Of a DNA stretch of 64,000 nt, positions 42,746 to 53,800 are shown one piece after another. The first letter of the stretch is position 1, and each line of letters opens with the position of its first letter. The position numbers and the translations under genes are program-made. The stretch is from contig CBIHON010000004.1 of assembly GCA_966211965.1 (NCBI GenBank), forward strand, positions 62,001-126,000, given 5' to 3'. The stretch is from CBIHON01 sp966211965 (GTDB lineage Bacteria; Pseudomonadota; Gammaproteobacteria; Burkholderiales; Burkholderiaceae_D). The notes below the pieces were generated by a model. It worked only from the letters and a program-made list of their open reading frames with translations, did not search any database and was not told the DNA's origin.

Positions 42746-43570
42746 TTAGTGGTTTTCGTCCGGCTCGCGCGCCCAGAAATAGCGATCGGGAACCAGCTTG
42801 CCCATGCCCAGCCTTTGCGCGTTGGCAATCGCCGCCATGGTGAATTCCTGGGCTTCGAAAACTGCCTCCGGCACATCGAGCCCATTGGATAACATCGCCG
42901 CAATCGTCGCCGACAGCGTGCTGCCGGCGCCGCTGAACGTGCCCGATTGGCGCAGCCATTTGTCTTGCCGCACGACGCCCGATTCATTGAATAGCGTATT
43001 GGAGACGTCATGCACATCGGACGGCGTGCCGGTCACAAACAGATACTCGCAACCCATTTCGATGATGTGCATCGCGTCGGCCATCATCATGTCTTCGCCG
43101 GATGGCTCGCGCCAGCTTTCGGCCAGCCTGGATAATTCGACTGCGGATAATTGCAGCACTGTGGTTTGCGGGATCAGCAATTCGCGCATCGCGACCAGCA
43201 TGTCCTCCGCTTCTGGGCCTTGGTCCGGCAAAGCAGAAATGAAGGGGTCGAAGATCAGCGGTATGTCCGGATAGTCGGAAACAATTTCGGCGATGGCGGA
43301 TATATTTTCGATGCTGCCGACGGCGCCAACTTTGAATGCGGCCACCGGCATGTCCTCCAGCACGACCCGCGCCTGGTCCGCGACCCAATCGCCTTCGATG
43401 GCCTGGATATCCTCGACACGGGCAGTATCGCTGATCAAAAGCGAAGTAATCACCGACAAGCCGTGGCAGCCCATGGCAGCGAAGGATGCCAGATCGGCCT
43501 GGATGCCGACCGCGCCAACCGGATCGGCTGCGCCAAAAGTTAATATAAGCGGAGAAGTTTGGATTTGCAC
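42746..43570 (-). CDS. thiD: Hydroxymethylpyrimidine/phosphomethylpyrimidine kinase
   Basis: ThiD phosphorylates the pyrimidine part of thiamine. The roughly 274-residue product has LILTFGAADPVGAVGIQADL at the N terminus, GLSVITSLL, IPLIFDPFIS and the ribokinase-type GTFSGAGSTLSATIAAML in place of the common GTGC; the catalytic Asp of GTGCxxSxA-type ThiD is not obvious here. The divergence (AADPVGAVG instead of SDSSGGAG) suggests a variant branch. GTG 43570 is preferred because the gene is divergent from rubredoxin with a short gap. No TPP riboswitch is visible. Confidence 0.8.
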   Translation of the reverse strand: MQIQTSPLILTFGAADPVGAVGIQADLASFAAMGCHGLSVITSLLISDTARVEDIQAIEGDWVADQARVVLEDMPVAAFKVGAVGSIENISAIAEIVSDYPDIPLIFDPFISALPDQGPEAEDMLVAMRELLIPQTTVLQLSAVELSRLAESWREPSGEDMMMADAMHIIEMGCEYLFVTGTPSDVHDVSNTLFNESGVVRQDKWLRQSGTFSGAGSTLSATIAAMLSNGLDVPEAVFEAQEFTMAAIANAQRLGMGKLVPDRYFWAREPDENH

Positions 43571-43623
43571 GGCGGGTAGATTAAGATATCCGACTTTGCA
43601 TTTTACTTGAAGGGCTCTGGGTC

Positions 43624-43818
43624 GTGAGCAATAACGAAAAATCAAGCGAAGATTTCAAAACATGGATGTGTTTGATCTGCGGGTGGGTATATGATGAGGC
43701 TGCGGGTTTACCAGAAGAAGGTATTGCTCCTGGGACTCGGTGGGCCGACGTGCCGATGAATTGGACCTGCCCGGAGTGCGGTGCGCGTAAAGAAGATTTC
43801 GAGATGGTCACTATCTAA
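43624..43818 (+). CDS. Rubredoxin
   Basis: The 64-residue iron protein has the two Cys knuckles CLICGWVYDEAAG and CPECGARKEDFE that bind one iron. It has a short N-terminal extension (SNNEKSSEDFKTW). Rubredoxins carry single electrons, for example to alkane hydroxylases or in oxidative stress; the partner is unknown here. The start is GTG 43624. The gene is divergent from thiD and precedes the chemosensory operon by 151 bp; the rubredoxin-thiD-hemL neighbourhood is common in Betaproteobacteria. Confidence 0.95.
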   Translation: MSNNEKSSEDFKTWMCLICGWVYDEAAGLPEEGIAPGTRWADVPMNWTCPECGARKEDFEMVTI

Positions 43819-43914
43819 TAGCTCAAAATAGCGGGAGTTGTTGTGTTTTAGGTAATTTTTGGTAAAAAAACTACGAGAATTAAAATCTCTCGCCTCGTGT
43901 TGTTCTAAAGCATC

Positions 43915-43944
43915 TTGCTTTTTGTTACAGTTGCGCCGTATATT
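43915..43944 (+). promoter_or_regulatory. Probable promoter of the pilG-chpA operon
   Basis: TTGCTT (43915-43920) and TATATT (43939-43944) are separated by 18 bases, about 25 bases before ATG 43970. It is the only reasonable sigma-70-type match in this gap. Confidence 0.45.
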
Positions 43945-43969
43945 GAACGAAGTTTATTGAGATAACGTC

Positions 43970-44371
43970 ATGACAACATCACGCGATAGCGAGAGCATGA
44001 AAATCATGGTGATCGACGATAGCAGCACGATTCGCCGATCCGCCGAGATATTCCTGGGCCAGGCAGGCTATCAGGTCGTCCTTGCCGACGATGGTTTCGA
44101 TGCGCTTGCCAAGATGAACGACCACAAGCCGGCCCTCATTTTTTGCGATATTTTGATGCCCCGGCTGGATGGCTACCAGACGTGTGCGCTGATCAAGAAA
44201 AGTGCGAAGTTCCACGCTACGCCGGTTATCATGCTGTCGTCCAAAGATGGCTTGTTCGATCGCGCGCGCGGAGCGATGGTTGGATCCGATGCCTACCTCA
44301 CCAAGCCGTTTACCAAAGACAGTCTGCTCAAGACTGTGCGTGACCACACTGCTCAGGCGCTTTCCAAGTAA
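43970..44371 (+). CDS. pilG: PilG, chemosensory response regulator
   Basis: This 133-residue single receiver protein has the acidic pair in MVIDDSST, phospho-acceptor Asp60 (LIFCDILMPRLDG), VIMLSSKDG and the Lys in YLTKPF. In the Pseudomonas Chp system PilG supports pilus extension and polarity. It is the first of pilG-pilH-pilI-pilJ-chpA. An internal Met10 (MKIMVIDD) is an alternative start. Confidence 0.93.
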   Translation: MTTSRDSESMKIMVIDDSSTIRRSAEIFLGQAGYQVVLADDGFDALAKMNDHKPALIFCDILMPRLDGYQTCALIKKSAKFHATPVIMLSSKDGLFDRARGAMVGSDAYLTKPFTKDSLLKTVRDHTAQALSK

Positions 44372-44396
44372 CTTTTTGAAGTAGAGGTTTTATAAG

Positions 44397-44762
44397 ATGG
44401 CCATACAAAAAATTCTCATCGTTGATGATTCTCCGACAGAGCGTTATTTCCTGACGGACATTCTCATCAAGAACGGGTTCTCCGTATCCACCGCAGAGAA
44501 CGGGGAAGAGGCGTTGCTCAAGATTAAGGCCGACAAACCGCAACTGATTTTGATGGACATCGTCATGCCCGGCCAAAACGGTTTTCAGGTGACGCGCGCG
44601 ATCACGCGCGATCCCGACACGCAGGATGTGCCGGTCATCATCTGCACCAGCAAGGGCCAGGAGACAGACCGTATCTGGGGGCTGCGTCAAGGTGCCCGCG
44701 ACTACATCGTCAAGCCGGTTGATCCGCAGGAGCTCCTGGCGAAAATCGCTGCGCTTGGATAA
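44397..44762 (+). CDS. pilH: PilH, chemosensory response regulator
   Basis: The 121-residue CheY-like protein has LIVDDSPTER, Asp54 in LILMDIVMPGQNG, VIICTSKGQETD and DYIVKPVD. PilH in Pseudomonas favours retraction or acts as a phosphate sink for the kinase. It is 25 bp after pilG and 9 bp before pilI. Confidence 0.93.
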   Translation: MAIQKILIVDDSPTERYFLTDILIKNGFSVSTAENGEEALLKIKADKPQLILMDIVMPGQNGFQVTRAITRDPDTQDVPVIICTSKGQETDRIWGLRQGARDYIVKPVDPQELLAKIAALG

Positions 44763-44771
44763 ACATCTCCC

Positions 44772-45347
44772 ATGACCCAATCCACTTCGGACCTCGTGTC
44801 GGATAAGCCCTTTAAAAAGCCGGACGCGGTTGCGCGCCGCACGCGTTTGCGCGAATTCCAGGCACAACTGGTCGAGCGCATGAAAGCGGCCAAAAGCGGA
44901 GTGGAAGGTCGCGGCAGCCAGCTCGGGGTGATGATTGGGCAGACCCGCTGGCTGCTTAATCTGCAGGAGGCGGGCGAAATCGTTTCAGTCGGCGCCATTA
45001 CCAAGGTGCCGCTGACGCAGGAATGGTTTTTGGGCTTGGCGAATATTCGCGGCAACCTGATCAGTGTGGTCGATTTTGCCAATTTCCAGGGCTTCGCGCC
45101 AACGCCGATTGAAAAGGAAAGCCGCATTATCGCCTTTGCTCCGGCCTTGTCGTTCAACAGCGGGTTGCTGGTGTCGCGTGTCATGGGCCTGCGCAATGTA
45201 GCGGAAATGCAGCCGCAACCGGTTACGGATGACAGTGTTGCGCCATGGTCGACGCAGCGCTATCTGGATGCCGAGTCCCAGGTCTGGACGGAACTCAATC
45301 TTTCATTGGTCGTGCAAGATCCGCAATTTTTACATGTTGGTTTGTGA
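44772..45347 (+). CDS. pilI: PilI, CheW-like coupling protein
   Basis: The 191-residue protein has a CheW domain (GVMIGQTRWLLNLQEAGEIV, KVPLTQEWFLGLANIRGNLISVVDF) that links the receptor PilJ to the kinase ChpA. The N-terminal 40 residues are Lys-rich and variable. The position between pilH and pilJ supports the assignment. Confidence 0.92.
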   Translation: MTQSTSDLVSDKPFKKPDAVARRTRLREFQAQLVERMKAAKSGVEGRGSQLGVMIGQTRWLLNLQEAGEIVSVGAITKVPLTQEWFLGLANIRGNLISVVDFANFQGFAPTPIEKESRIIAFAPALSFNSGLLVSRVMGLRNVAEMQPQPVTDDSVAPWSTQRYLDAESQVWTELNLSLVVQDPQFLHVGL

Positions 45348-45400
45348 ACCGGCCGGACGTATGAATCCGGCAGCACTGAATTGGAATCAGGAGACTCAGT

Positions 45401-47716
45401 ATGGCGTTTAAACTACCGTCCTTTTCCAAGGGCAAAAAAGATGGATTTGCCGAGGGAGGAGACATGGTCGCACGCGAGTTCGACCTGTCCAATGAGAAGT
45501 TAGACGCCGCCCATACCGTGCTGGCGCAAGCAGAACCCACGTTTGACAGCGCGGCCGCTGCCAGAGAAGCGGCGCTCAATCCGAATTCGACGCTGATCGG
45601 CGAGGCGATGCAAAAGACCGGCAGCTTGCGCTTGCCCTTGATCGGCGGCATGCCTCTGCAGCAGCAGGTGCGCGTCCTGCTGGTATTGCTCGGTATGGCG
45701 CTGGTTCTCGGTGCGGTATTCGTGTACCTGAACTCGAGCTACTCGATTCTTACCTCGACCCAGACACAGATTGCCGGTGACGCGCTGATGCACTCGCAGC
45801 GTATCGGTAAGGCGGCGCCGAATGCGATTCAGGGCAACCTGGAGGCGTTCAAGCAGCTTGAAGAAAGCCGCAAGGAATTCAATCGCGACCTGGCTGTTTT
45901 ATCCAAGGGAGGCCCTTACCAAGGCCGTGAAATCGCGGCGCCTGACGCCGTGATGGAAAGCGCATTGAAGGATACACAAAAAATCTGGGCCAATTCCGAC
46001 AAGGCGGCCGAAACGATCCTGAAGCTGAAAAAAGAGTTGACCGGTTTTGGCGCTACCTTGCAAAAACTGAATACGCTGTCCCCGGTCCTGCTCGAACTGA
46101 CGGAACAGATTTCAACCTTGAAGGCGCAGGGTGGCGCTTCGCCCCGTGAAATTTCCGCAGCCGGCCAGTTGGTCATGTTGACCCAGCGCCTCGGCCGCAG
46201 TGCAAACGAATTCCTGACTTCCGAAGGCGTGAACCCTGAAACGGCGTTCTTGCTCGGCAAGGACACCAATACTTTCCGCGATATCACGGAAGGCTTTCTG
46301 AACGGCAGCGACGTGCTGCGTCTGTCTGCCACCAAGGATCAGGACACACGCGACAAATTGACCGAACTGCAAACGGCATTCGCCGAGTATCAGCAGTCGG
46401 TGGCCTCCATTCTGGGCAACCTGCAAAACTTCATTGCAGCCAAACAATCGGAACAACTCATCTTTACCGAAAACGAAGCGTTGAAACAGCGCTTGACCTC
46501 GCTGCAAAAGTCCTACCGCACCGAGCAGGATTCCTTGAACTGGACATTCTGGGCCATGTTGGCATGTGCGGGATTGGCGCTGCTTTCTGCGGCGGGCATT
46601 GCGTTGGTGCTGTTGCAGGATAGTATCAACCGTACCAGGGAAGCCGATTTGCGGCGTCAAGAGGCGGAAGCACAGCGGTTGCAAGCACAAAAGCAGGAAG
46701 AGGAAGCCAAAGCGGCAAATGACCAGAACCAAGCTGCTATTTTGCGTTTGATGAACGAATTGCAGGAAGTGGCGGACGGCGACTTGACGGTGCAGGCGAC
46801 GGTGTCGGAAGACATCACCGGTGCGATCGCCGACTCGGTGAACTACACGGTGGAAGAGTTGCGCGGCCTGGTCGGGCGCGTGACCAACACGGCGGAACAG
46901 GTTACCTCGGCGTCGAACCAGGCTCAAAATATCTCCAACGAACTGCTCGCCGCATCTCAGAAGCAATCGCGCGAGATCCAGGAAACCGGCCAGGCCGTGC
47001 TGGAAATGGCGGTGCAGATTACCGACGTATCCAAATCCGCCAACGAATCGGCCGACGTGGCGCGCCAGTCGGTGACGGCGGCGGAAGAGGGGGCGAGGGC
47101 GGTGGAAAACGCGATCAAGGGTATGAACGAAATTCGCGAACAGATTCAGGAAACCTCGAAGCGGATCAAGCGGCTGGGCGAGTCGTCCCAGGAGATCGGC
47201 GAAATCACCGAACTGATTTCAGACATTACCGAACAGACCAACGTGCTGGCGCTGAACGCGGCAATTCAGGCCGCATCAGCGGGTGAGGCGGGGCGCGGAT
47301 TCTCGGTGGTTGCGGAGGAGGTGCAGCGTCTGGCGGAACGTTCCGGCGAGGCTACCAAGCAGATCGGTGCGCTGGTGCGTACCATTCAAACAGATACCCA
47401 CGACGCGGTCGCCGCTATGGAAAAATCGACGCAAGGTGTGGTCGAAGGGGCGAAACTGTCCGACGCGGCCGGTGCGGCGCTGGCCGATATCCGGCGCGTT
47501 TCGAACCGTTTGGCGGAACTGATTCAAGGCATCTCGTCCGCTACCGAGCAGCAGGCAACCTCGGCCAACGGCGTGGCGCAGAATATTCAGAATATTTTGA
47601 CGGTAACCGAGCAGACACAGGAAGGAACGCAGCAGACCGCGCTTTCCATTCGCGAGTTGTCCCGGCTGGCTGAAGAACTGAAGAGCTCGGTGTCGCGCTT
47701 CCGCGTCGCAGCCTGA
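45401..47716 (+). CDS. pilJ: PilJ, methyl-accepting receptor of the Chp system
   Basis: The 771-residue chemoreceptor has a cytoplasmic N-terminal region of about 88 residues, a first membrane helix (90-110) and a long periplasmic helical domain of the PilJ type. A second helix follows at about 381-405. HAMP-like helices (LMNELQEVADGDLTVQAT) and the signalling hairpin with the conserved tip (ITEQTNVLALNAAIQAASAGEAGRGFSVVAEEVQRLAERS) complete it. PilJ senses surface contact through pilin. The long N-terminal cytoplasmic extension before the first helix is unusual compared with the Pseudomonas protein. It is 53 bp after pilI and 129 bp before chpA. Confidence 0.94.
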   Translation: MAFKLPSFSKGKKDGFAEGGDMVAREFDLSNEKLDAAHTVLAQAEPTFDSAAAAREAALNPNSTLIGEAMQKTGSLRLPLIGGMPLQQQVRVLLVLLGMALVLGAVFVYLNSSYSILTSTQTQIAGDALMHSQRIGKAAPNAIQGNLEAFKQLEESRKEFNRDLAVLSKGGPYQGREIAAPDAVMESALKDTQKIWANSDKAAETILKLKKELTGFGATLQKLNTLSPVLLELTEQISTLKAQGGASPREISAAGQLVMLTQRLGRSANEFLTSEGVNPETAFLLGKDTNTFRDITEGFLNGSDVLRLSATKDQDTRDKLTELQTAFAEYQQSVASILGNLQNFIAAKQSEQLIFTENEALKQRLTSLQKSYRTEQDSLNWTFWAMLACAGLALLSAAGIALVLLQDSINRTREADLRRQEAEAQRLQAQKQEEEAKAANDQNQAAILRLMNELQEVADGDLTVQATVSEDITGAIADSVNYTVEELRGLVGRVTNTAEQVTSASNQAQNISNELLAASQKQSREIQETGQAVLEMAVQITDVSKSANESADVARQSVTAAEEGARAVENAIKGMNEIREQIQETSKRIKRLGESSQEIGEITELISDITEQTNVLALNAAIQAASAGEAGRGFSVVAEEVQRLAERSGEATKQIGALVRTIQTDTHDAVAAMEKSTQGVVEGAKLSDAAGAALADIRRVSNRLAELIQGISSATEQQATSANGVAQNIQNILTVTEQTQEGTQQTALSIRELSRLAEELKSSVSRFRVAA

Positions 47717-47845
47717 TATCGCACGGTTCTTTGCTGTCGGCTTGCAGCGTTAGCGTTCTAAGCAGGACACCAGTGGCCCATTAGTTAATGTGTGGTGCCA
47801 GGCCGCGGTTGCTGCCTGGCGCTTTCTGAATCCCGCGAGGCAGTC

Positions 47846-50800
47846 ATGACCACCCCTTCTTCCGCCTTTCCCCAAGGTACCCGGGACAGTTTCGATACCG
47901 GACCGTTGTCTTGGGTGATGAGCGAAATCCGCGACGCGCTTGCCCGTTCCAAGGCCTCGCTCAACGAAGCCGTCACGCTCGAGGCGGATACCCAATCGAC
48001 CCCCCTGCGCCATGCCAAGACCTATTTGCATCAGGCACATGGCGCTCTGCAGATGGTCGACATTGAAGGTGTCGCCATCATCACCGAGACGATCGAGGAT
48101 ATGCTCGATCGCATGGATGCCGGTCATTTGACATTGACTTCGGAAATTGCACAAACGGTGGCAACGGCCTATCAAGCCTTGATTGAGTACCTGGAAGAAC
48201 TGTTGGCGGGCGGTATGCATCAGCCGGTCCGGCTGTTTCCGTATTATCGTTCGTTGCTGGAGGCGCGCGGCGCGGAAAGAATCCATCCCGCCGACCTGTT
48301 TTTCCCCAATCTCGCGATCCGGCCGCAACTGCCGCCGCTTGAACCGCCGGCGGCCGGTCAGGTCAGCAGCTACACCAGCTTGCGCCAGCGTTTCGAGCGA
48401 TCGCTGTTGCCTTTCCTGAAAAGCACTGAAGGCGCTGCCGAGCAAGCCAATGCCGGCAACATGCGCGACATCATCAAAGAAGTGGAGCAACTGCAGAGCA
48501 ACCCGCAATCGCGTGCCTTCTGGTGGGTGATGCATGGTTTTGCCGAGGCGGTCGCTGGCGGGCATGTTCATAATGAACTCTACGTCAAACAGCTTTTCGC
48601 TCGGATCAATTTGCAGATCCGGCGCTTGAGCGAAGGCTCGGCCAGCATCGCGGAAAGATTGCTGCGCGATGCGCTGTTCTTCATTGCCGGCGCCAAAGAT
48701 CCGTCGCCGCGCGTGCGCCAGATTCGCCAGGCTTATCAGCTCGATGGCCAGGTTCCGGCCGACTACGAAAAGAAGCGTTACGGCCAGATCGATACCGATG
48801 CCTTGTCTGCGGCCAAGGAACACTTGTCGAATGCAAAGAATTTCTGGAATCGCATTGCCGGCGGCGACATCAGCGTTGCCCAGTCATTCGAGCAGCAGAT
48901 GAATGCGCTGACCGAGGCCGGCGGCAAACTGAATTCTCCGTCTCTGCTGAAACTGCTGCGTGAATTGAGCGGCATTGCCCGCCACGCCGCGCACTCGAAT
49001 CCGGGGGATAGCCTCGGACTGGAAATGGCGACCAGCCTGCTGTTTGTGGAAAATGCCTTAAACCAGATCAACCATTTATCCGAGACTTTTGCCGAGCGTG
49101 CCGACGCGATGACCGCCCGTCTGTTGTCGATCGTTTCGGGCGAGCCGCCGGCACAATCCGCCCAATGGCTCGATGAGATGTCGCGCGAGGCGCAGCAGAA
49201 GCAGACCATGCTGGCGTTGGGCGGCGAGATGCAATCGAGCCTGCGTCAAGTCGAAAAACTGCTGGATGAATATTTCCGCGATCCGTCACAGCGTGCCGGA
49301 CTGGCCGAAATCGAGAAGACGTTGCACCAGATCGAAGGGGCGTTGGCAATCCTGGACCAGGACGATGCGGTGCGTGCGATTCAGCACACGCAATCAGCGG
49401 TCAAGCATTTTGCCGAAAGCGAAACCGTGCCTGAACTGGAAGAATTTCAGCATGTGGCGCGCAATGTCGGTGCCCTGAGCTTTTTTATCGAGACGCTGCA
49501 GTTGCAGCCGGACGGCGCGAAAAAACGATTCACCTTCGATGACGAACTCGGTGTTTTTCATGCCAACCTGATAGAAAAAAACGTGGTGCCACAGGTCGCC
49601 CAGGATCATGAAGTAGAGTTTCTTTCCGAATCGGCGATGGACGCAGATGCTGGCGCCGCCGATTCCGATGTACATGAAATACAAACGGTAGAAGAAGAGC
49701 TGGCCTTCCATCAGCAGCAATCCGCCGAACTCGCAGTTTCGCTGACTGCCGAACCCAACAATCCGGAACTGCAGGAGCAACTGATCGAATCACTTGAGCA
49801 AGTGCGCCTGGATGCGACCCTGCTCGATAATCCTGAGGCCAATGACCGAGCTCAAGCTGCCATCGACATACTGGCTCGCCCTGATTTCGTGCCGTCGCAG
49901 GACAACTTGGCCGAGATCGTCACAGCAACCGCGCCGGTGCAGGCGCCTGTTGTGCCGATTCCGGTACCGGCGGCACCAGCAACCGATGAGGCGATCGATG
50001 CCGAGTTGCTCGAAATTTTCTTGTCTGAAGCGGAAGAGGTCCTGGAGTGTGTGAAGGAAACCGTGCCGGAGTCGCGCAATGAACCTTATAACCAGGACCA
50101 TTTGACGACCTTGCGCCGCTCTTTCCATACCCTCAAGGGCAGCGGCCGGATGGTCGGCTTGAACGCGTTCGGAGAGGCGGCTTGGAGTATCGAGCAGGTT
50201 CTCAATCTCCGTTTGTCGGAAACGCGGGCTGGCGATGCCGACCTGTATGCCTTGTTGAATAAGGCGGTCGAGGTGCTGGGCGCTTGGGTCGAGGACTTGC
50301 AAACCCAGGGCCGGTCGGATCGCACCCCTACCGCCTTGGTGCGTGCCGCCGAGCGCATCAAACTTGGCGGTTCTTTCCTATACGAAGAGGCGCCGGTCGC
50401 GCCGGAACCGCAGGCCCCTGAAAAAGAGCCCGTCCCGGAGCCGTCCGTAATGACGCCGATAGAGGCCGAGCCGGTAGCCGAAGAGAAAACCGAGTCCACC
50501 GCTGTCCCGGAAATCATCGTCGAAGAAGAAGCCCCGATGATCCTGCCGCAGGTGGAAGAGGTCATGCTGTCGGATGCCGACTTGGCTGCTTTGCGCGGCG
50601 ACGACAATTTGGCCGTGGCGGTGCCGGAGGAGGTACCGCAGATTCCATCTCTGGAGGCCGCAGGCGAGGCTGAACCGATTGCGGAAGTGATCGATTTCCC
50701 GACCATGCCGACGCCCGAAGCAAAGCGTGACGATAACGTCAAACGCATTGGCGACATCGAGATCAGCGTGCCGCTGCACAATATCTATCTTGCTGAAACC

Positions 50801-53800
50801 GATGAGCTGGTGCGTTTCCTGTCGCAGGATATTTCCGAGTGGCGCCATGAGCCGGACCGCCATGTGAATACGCAGGCCGTGCATGCTGCCCATTCGCTGG
50901 CCGGAAGCTCGGCGACGGTCGGTTTCAGATCGATCCAGGAGGTGGCGCATGGACTTGAAATGGTGTTGCAGTACCTGGCGCGCAAACCGGTCAAGCTCCT
51001 CGACAGCGAATACGATACGCTTGAACATGGCGTAGACCGTATCCGGTTCATGCTGCAGATGTTCGCCTTGGGAGAGATGCCCGATCATGAGCCGCAGCAA
51101 GTCCAGATTCTGGAGTATTTGCTGAGCGAGATTTCGGCCCGCGCCGAACATAAACCCGAGGATGTTTTTGCGTTGCCGCCGGTCGGTGTCGGCCCCGATG
51201 TGATTGCGGAGGAACAACTTGCAGAGCCGTTGGCGCCTTTGCCTGAGGCTCAGCCAGAGCCTGCCTCCGAGCTTGAGATACTTGCTGCAGCAGAGCAGGA
51301 ATTGCTGAGCGTGTTCGAAGCCGAGCCGGTTCCAGAACCTTCGCCTGAGATTGAATCTGTGCCGGCAGTGTTGGCAGAGTCCGAGCCGCCGACAATAGCG
51401 GGAGAGCACGAACCCGAAATTGAACCGCAGATCTTGGCCGGGCCGGAAGACATCAGCTTGGCCCAAGCCGAAGCAATGATTGCCCCCGAGCCCGAGGCTT
51501 TGCCGGTCATGGCAAGCGAGCCGGCGCCCATTGCGGCGGTGGACATTGCTGAGCCGGAGCCGATCACGGCAATGGATCTTGCGCCCGCAGCCGCTTTTGA
51601 TGCGGAGCCGGTCACCGCGTTGCCGGAAGCAGCCATGAGTGAGCCGGAATCCGAGCCGGCTGCCTCGGAAGCGGTACCCGCCGACTTGGTCATTGAGCCG
51701 GTATATGCTCATGACGAGGTCAGTGTCGCTGATTCGGCCCCGACGATCAAGGATGAGCTGGACGCGGATTTGTTGCCGGTGTTCCTGGAAGAAGGGCGCG
51801 ACATGCTGCCGCAGGTCGGGCAGGCACTGCGTAGCTGGCAACAGAAGCCGGATGATTTCAAATCGCCGCAATCTCTGTTGCGCTTGCTGCACACCATCAA
51901 GGGCAGCGCCCGGATGGCTGGCGCCATGATTCTCGGGCAGCACACGCATGAAATGGAAACCCGCATCGAACACATGATGCGCTCGGGGAATCCAACCTCC
52001 AAGGCAATCGATGATCTGCTGAGCAGCCACGATCAAAGTCTGCAACTGTTCGAGGAATTGCAGAATCCGCAGGAAGGCAAATCCGCCGCCGCAGTCGTGG
52101 TGCCGAAAGACGAGCCCAAGGAAGAACCGCGCGTTGTACCGGAAGCGGCGAAACCTGCCAGTGAATCGGCGCCGGTTTCCGAAATGGTGGTCCTGCCGTC
52201 CGTTATGCCGATCAGGACCGGCTCTTTCGCCGCGCCGATCAGACCAGCGGCCGAACCGGTTAAGCCGAACGCACCGGTACCTCTGGTGCGGGTACGTGCC
52301 GATATTCTGGACCGCCTGGTAAACCAGGCCGGTGAAGTGTCGATTTCGCGTTCCAAGCTCGAGAACGAAGTCGGCACCCTGCGCTTGTCCCTGGCCGAAC
52401 TGACCGAAAACATCTCGCGTCTGCGCGACCAGTTGCGCGAAATCGAGATGCAAGCTGAGACCCAGATTACCTCGCGCATGGCCCACTCCGCCGACCGCGA
52501 ATTCGATCCGCTGGAGTTCGATCGTTTTACCCGCTTGCAGGAACTGACGCGCATGATGGCCGAGAGCGTCAACGACGTCGGCTCGGTCCAGCAAAACCTG
52601 GCGCGCACCGTTGAAAACGCCAACACCGACTTGGTGATGCAAGCGCGTTTGACGCGTGACCTGCAACAGGATCTGATGCGGGTGCGCATGATTCAATTCG
52701 CCAGTATTTCCGAGCGGCTGTATCGCGTGACGCGCCAAGCTTCGAAGGAAGTCGACAAGCGGGTCAATCTGGACATTCGCGGCAGCAACGTCGAGATCGA
52801 CCGCGGCGTGTTGGAAAAAATGGCCGGCCCGTTCGAACATTTGCTGCGCAATGCGATCGTGCACGGCATCGAATCGCGCGAGGCGCGGCTTGCCGCAGGC
52901 AAGAATGAAGTTGGTGAGTTGTTGGTCGAGATCCGGCAGGAAGGCAACGAGGTGGTGATCCAGTTCTCGGATGACGGCCAAGGCTTGAACCTGAACCGCA
53001 TCCGCAACAAAGCCAGGGAAACCGGCTTGCTGGCCGACGACGAGGACATGTCCGATTCGGAAGTGACGGACCTGATTTTCCATCCGGGCTTCTCGACCGC
53101 CAGCGAGATCACCGAATTGGCCGGGCGCGGCGTCGGCATGGACGTGGTGCGCTCCGAAGCGGCCGGTCTGGGCGGTCGCGTCGCGATCCGTTCCGAACCC
53201 GGCAAAGGTGCGCACTTCACGATTCATTTGCCCTTGACGCTGGCAGTGACCCAAGTGGTGATCCTTACCACCGGCGGCAAGACCTATGCCGTTCCATCGG
53301 TACTCGTCGAGCAGGTGCAGCAACTCAAGACCAATCAGCTTGCGGCCGCGTACAACGAGGGGGCGGTGATATGGCAGGGTAATCGGGTGCCGATGTACTA
53401 TCTGTCCACCTTGCTGGGCGACACGGCGGCAACCGCGGTAGCGCAGCAGTACTCACCCCTGATGATCCTGAAGAGCGGCGACGAGCGCGTCGCGATCCAC
53501 GTCGACGAGATCCTTGGCAACCGTGAGGTGGTGGTGAAGAACATCGGCCCGCAATTGGCGCGCATGATCGGCATTGCCGGAGCCACGGTGCTGGGCTCAG
53601 GCGAGATCGTCCTGATCCTGAATCCGGTGCCGCTGGCGCATCGTGCCGGCGGCCATGACAGTCAGCGCGCCCCGCGCCTGATACCGTCCGATGCGCCGCC
53701 GAGCATGGGCGCGATTGCCGAAATGGCGCAGCCGGAAGGGCTCAAGTCGGAGCCGGTGCAGGGCCTGCGCACGCAGCATATTGTGATGGTGGTCGACGAT

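Noticed and set aside
43571..43623. TPP riboswitch before thiD
   Set aside because: The gap to the divergent rubredoxin gene is about 53 bp, too short for a THI element, and no motif is seen.
50378..53323. 981-codon open frame antisense to chpA
   Set aside because: It is a shadow of the high-GC coding strand; composition is His/Arg/Gln-rich with no family signature.
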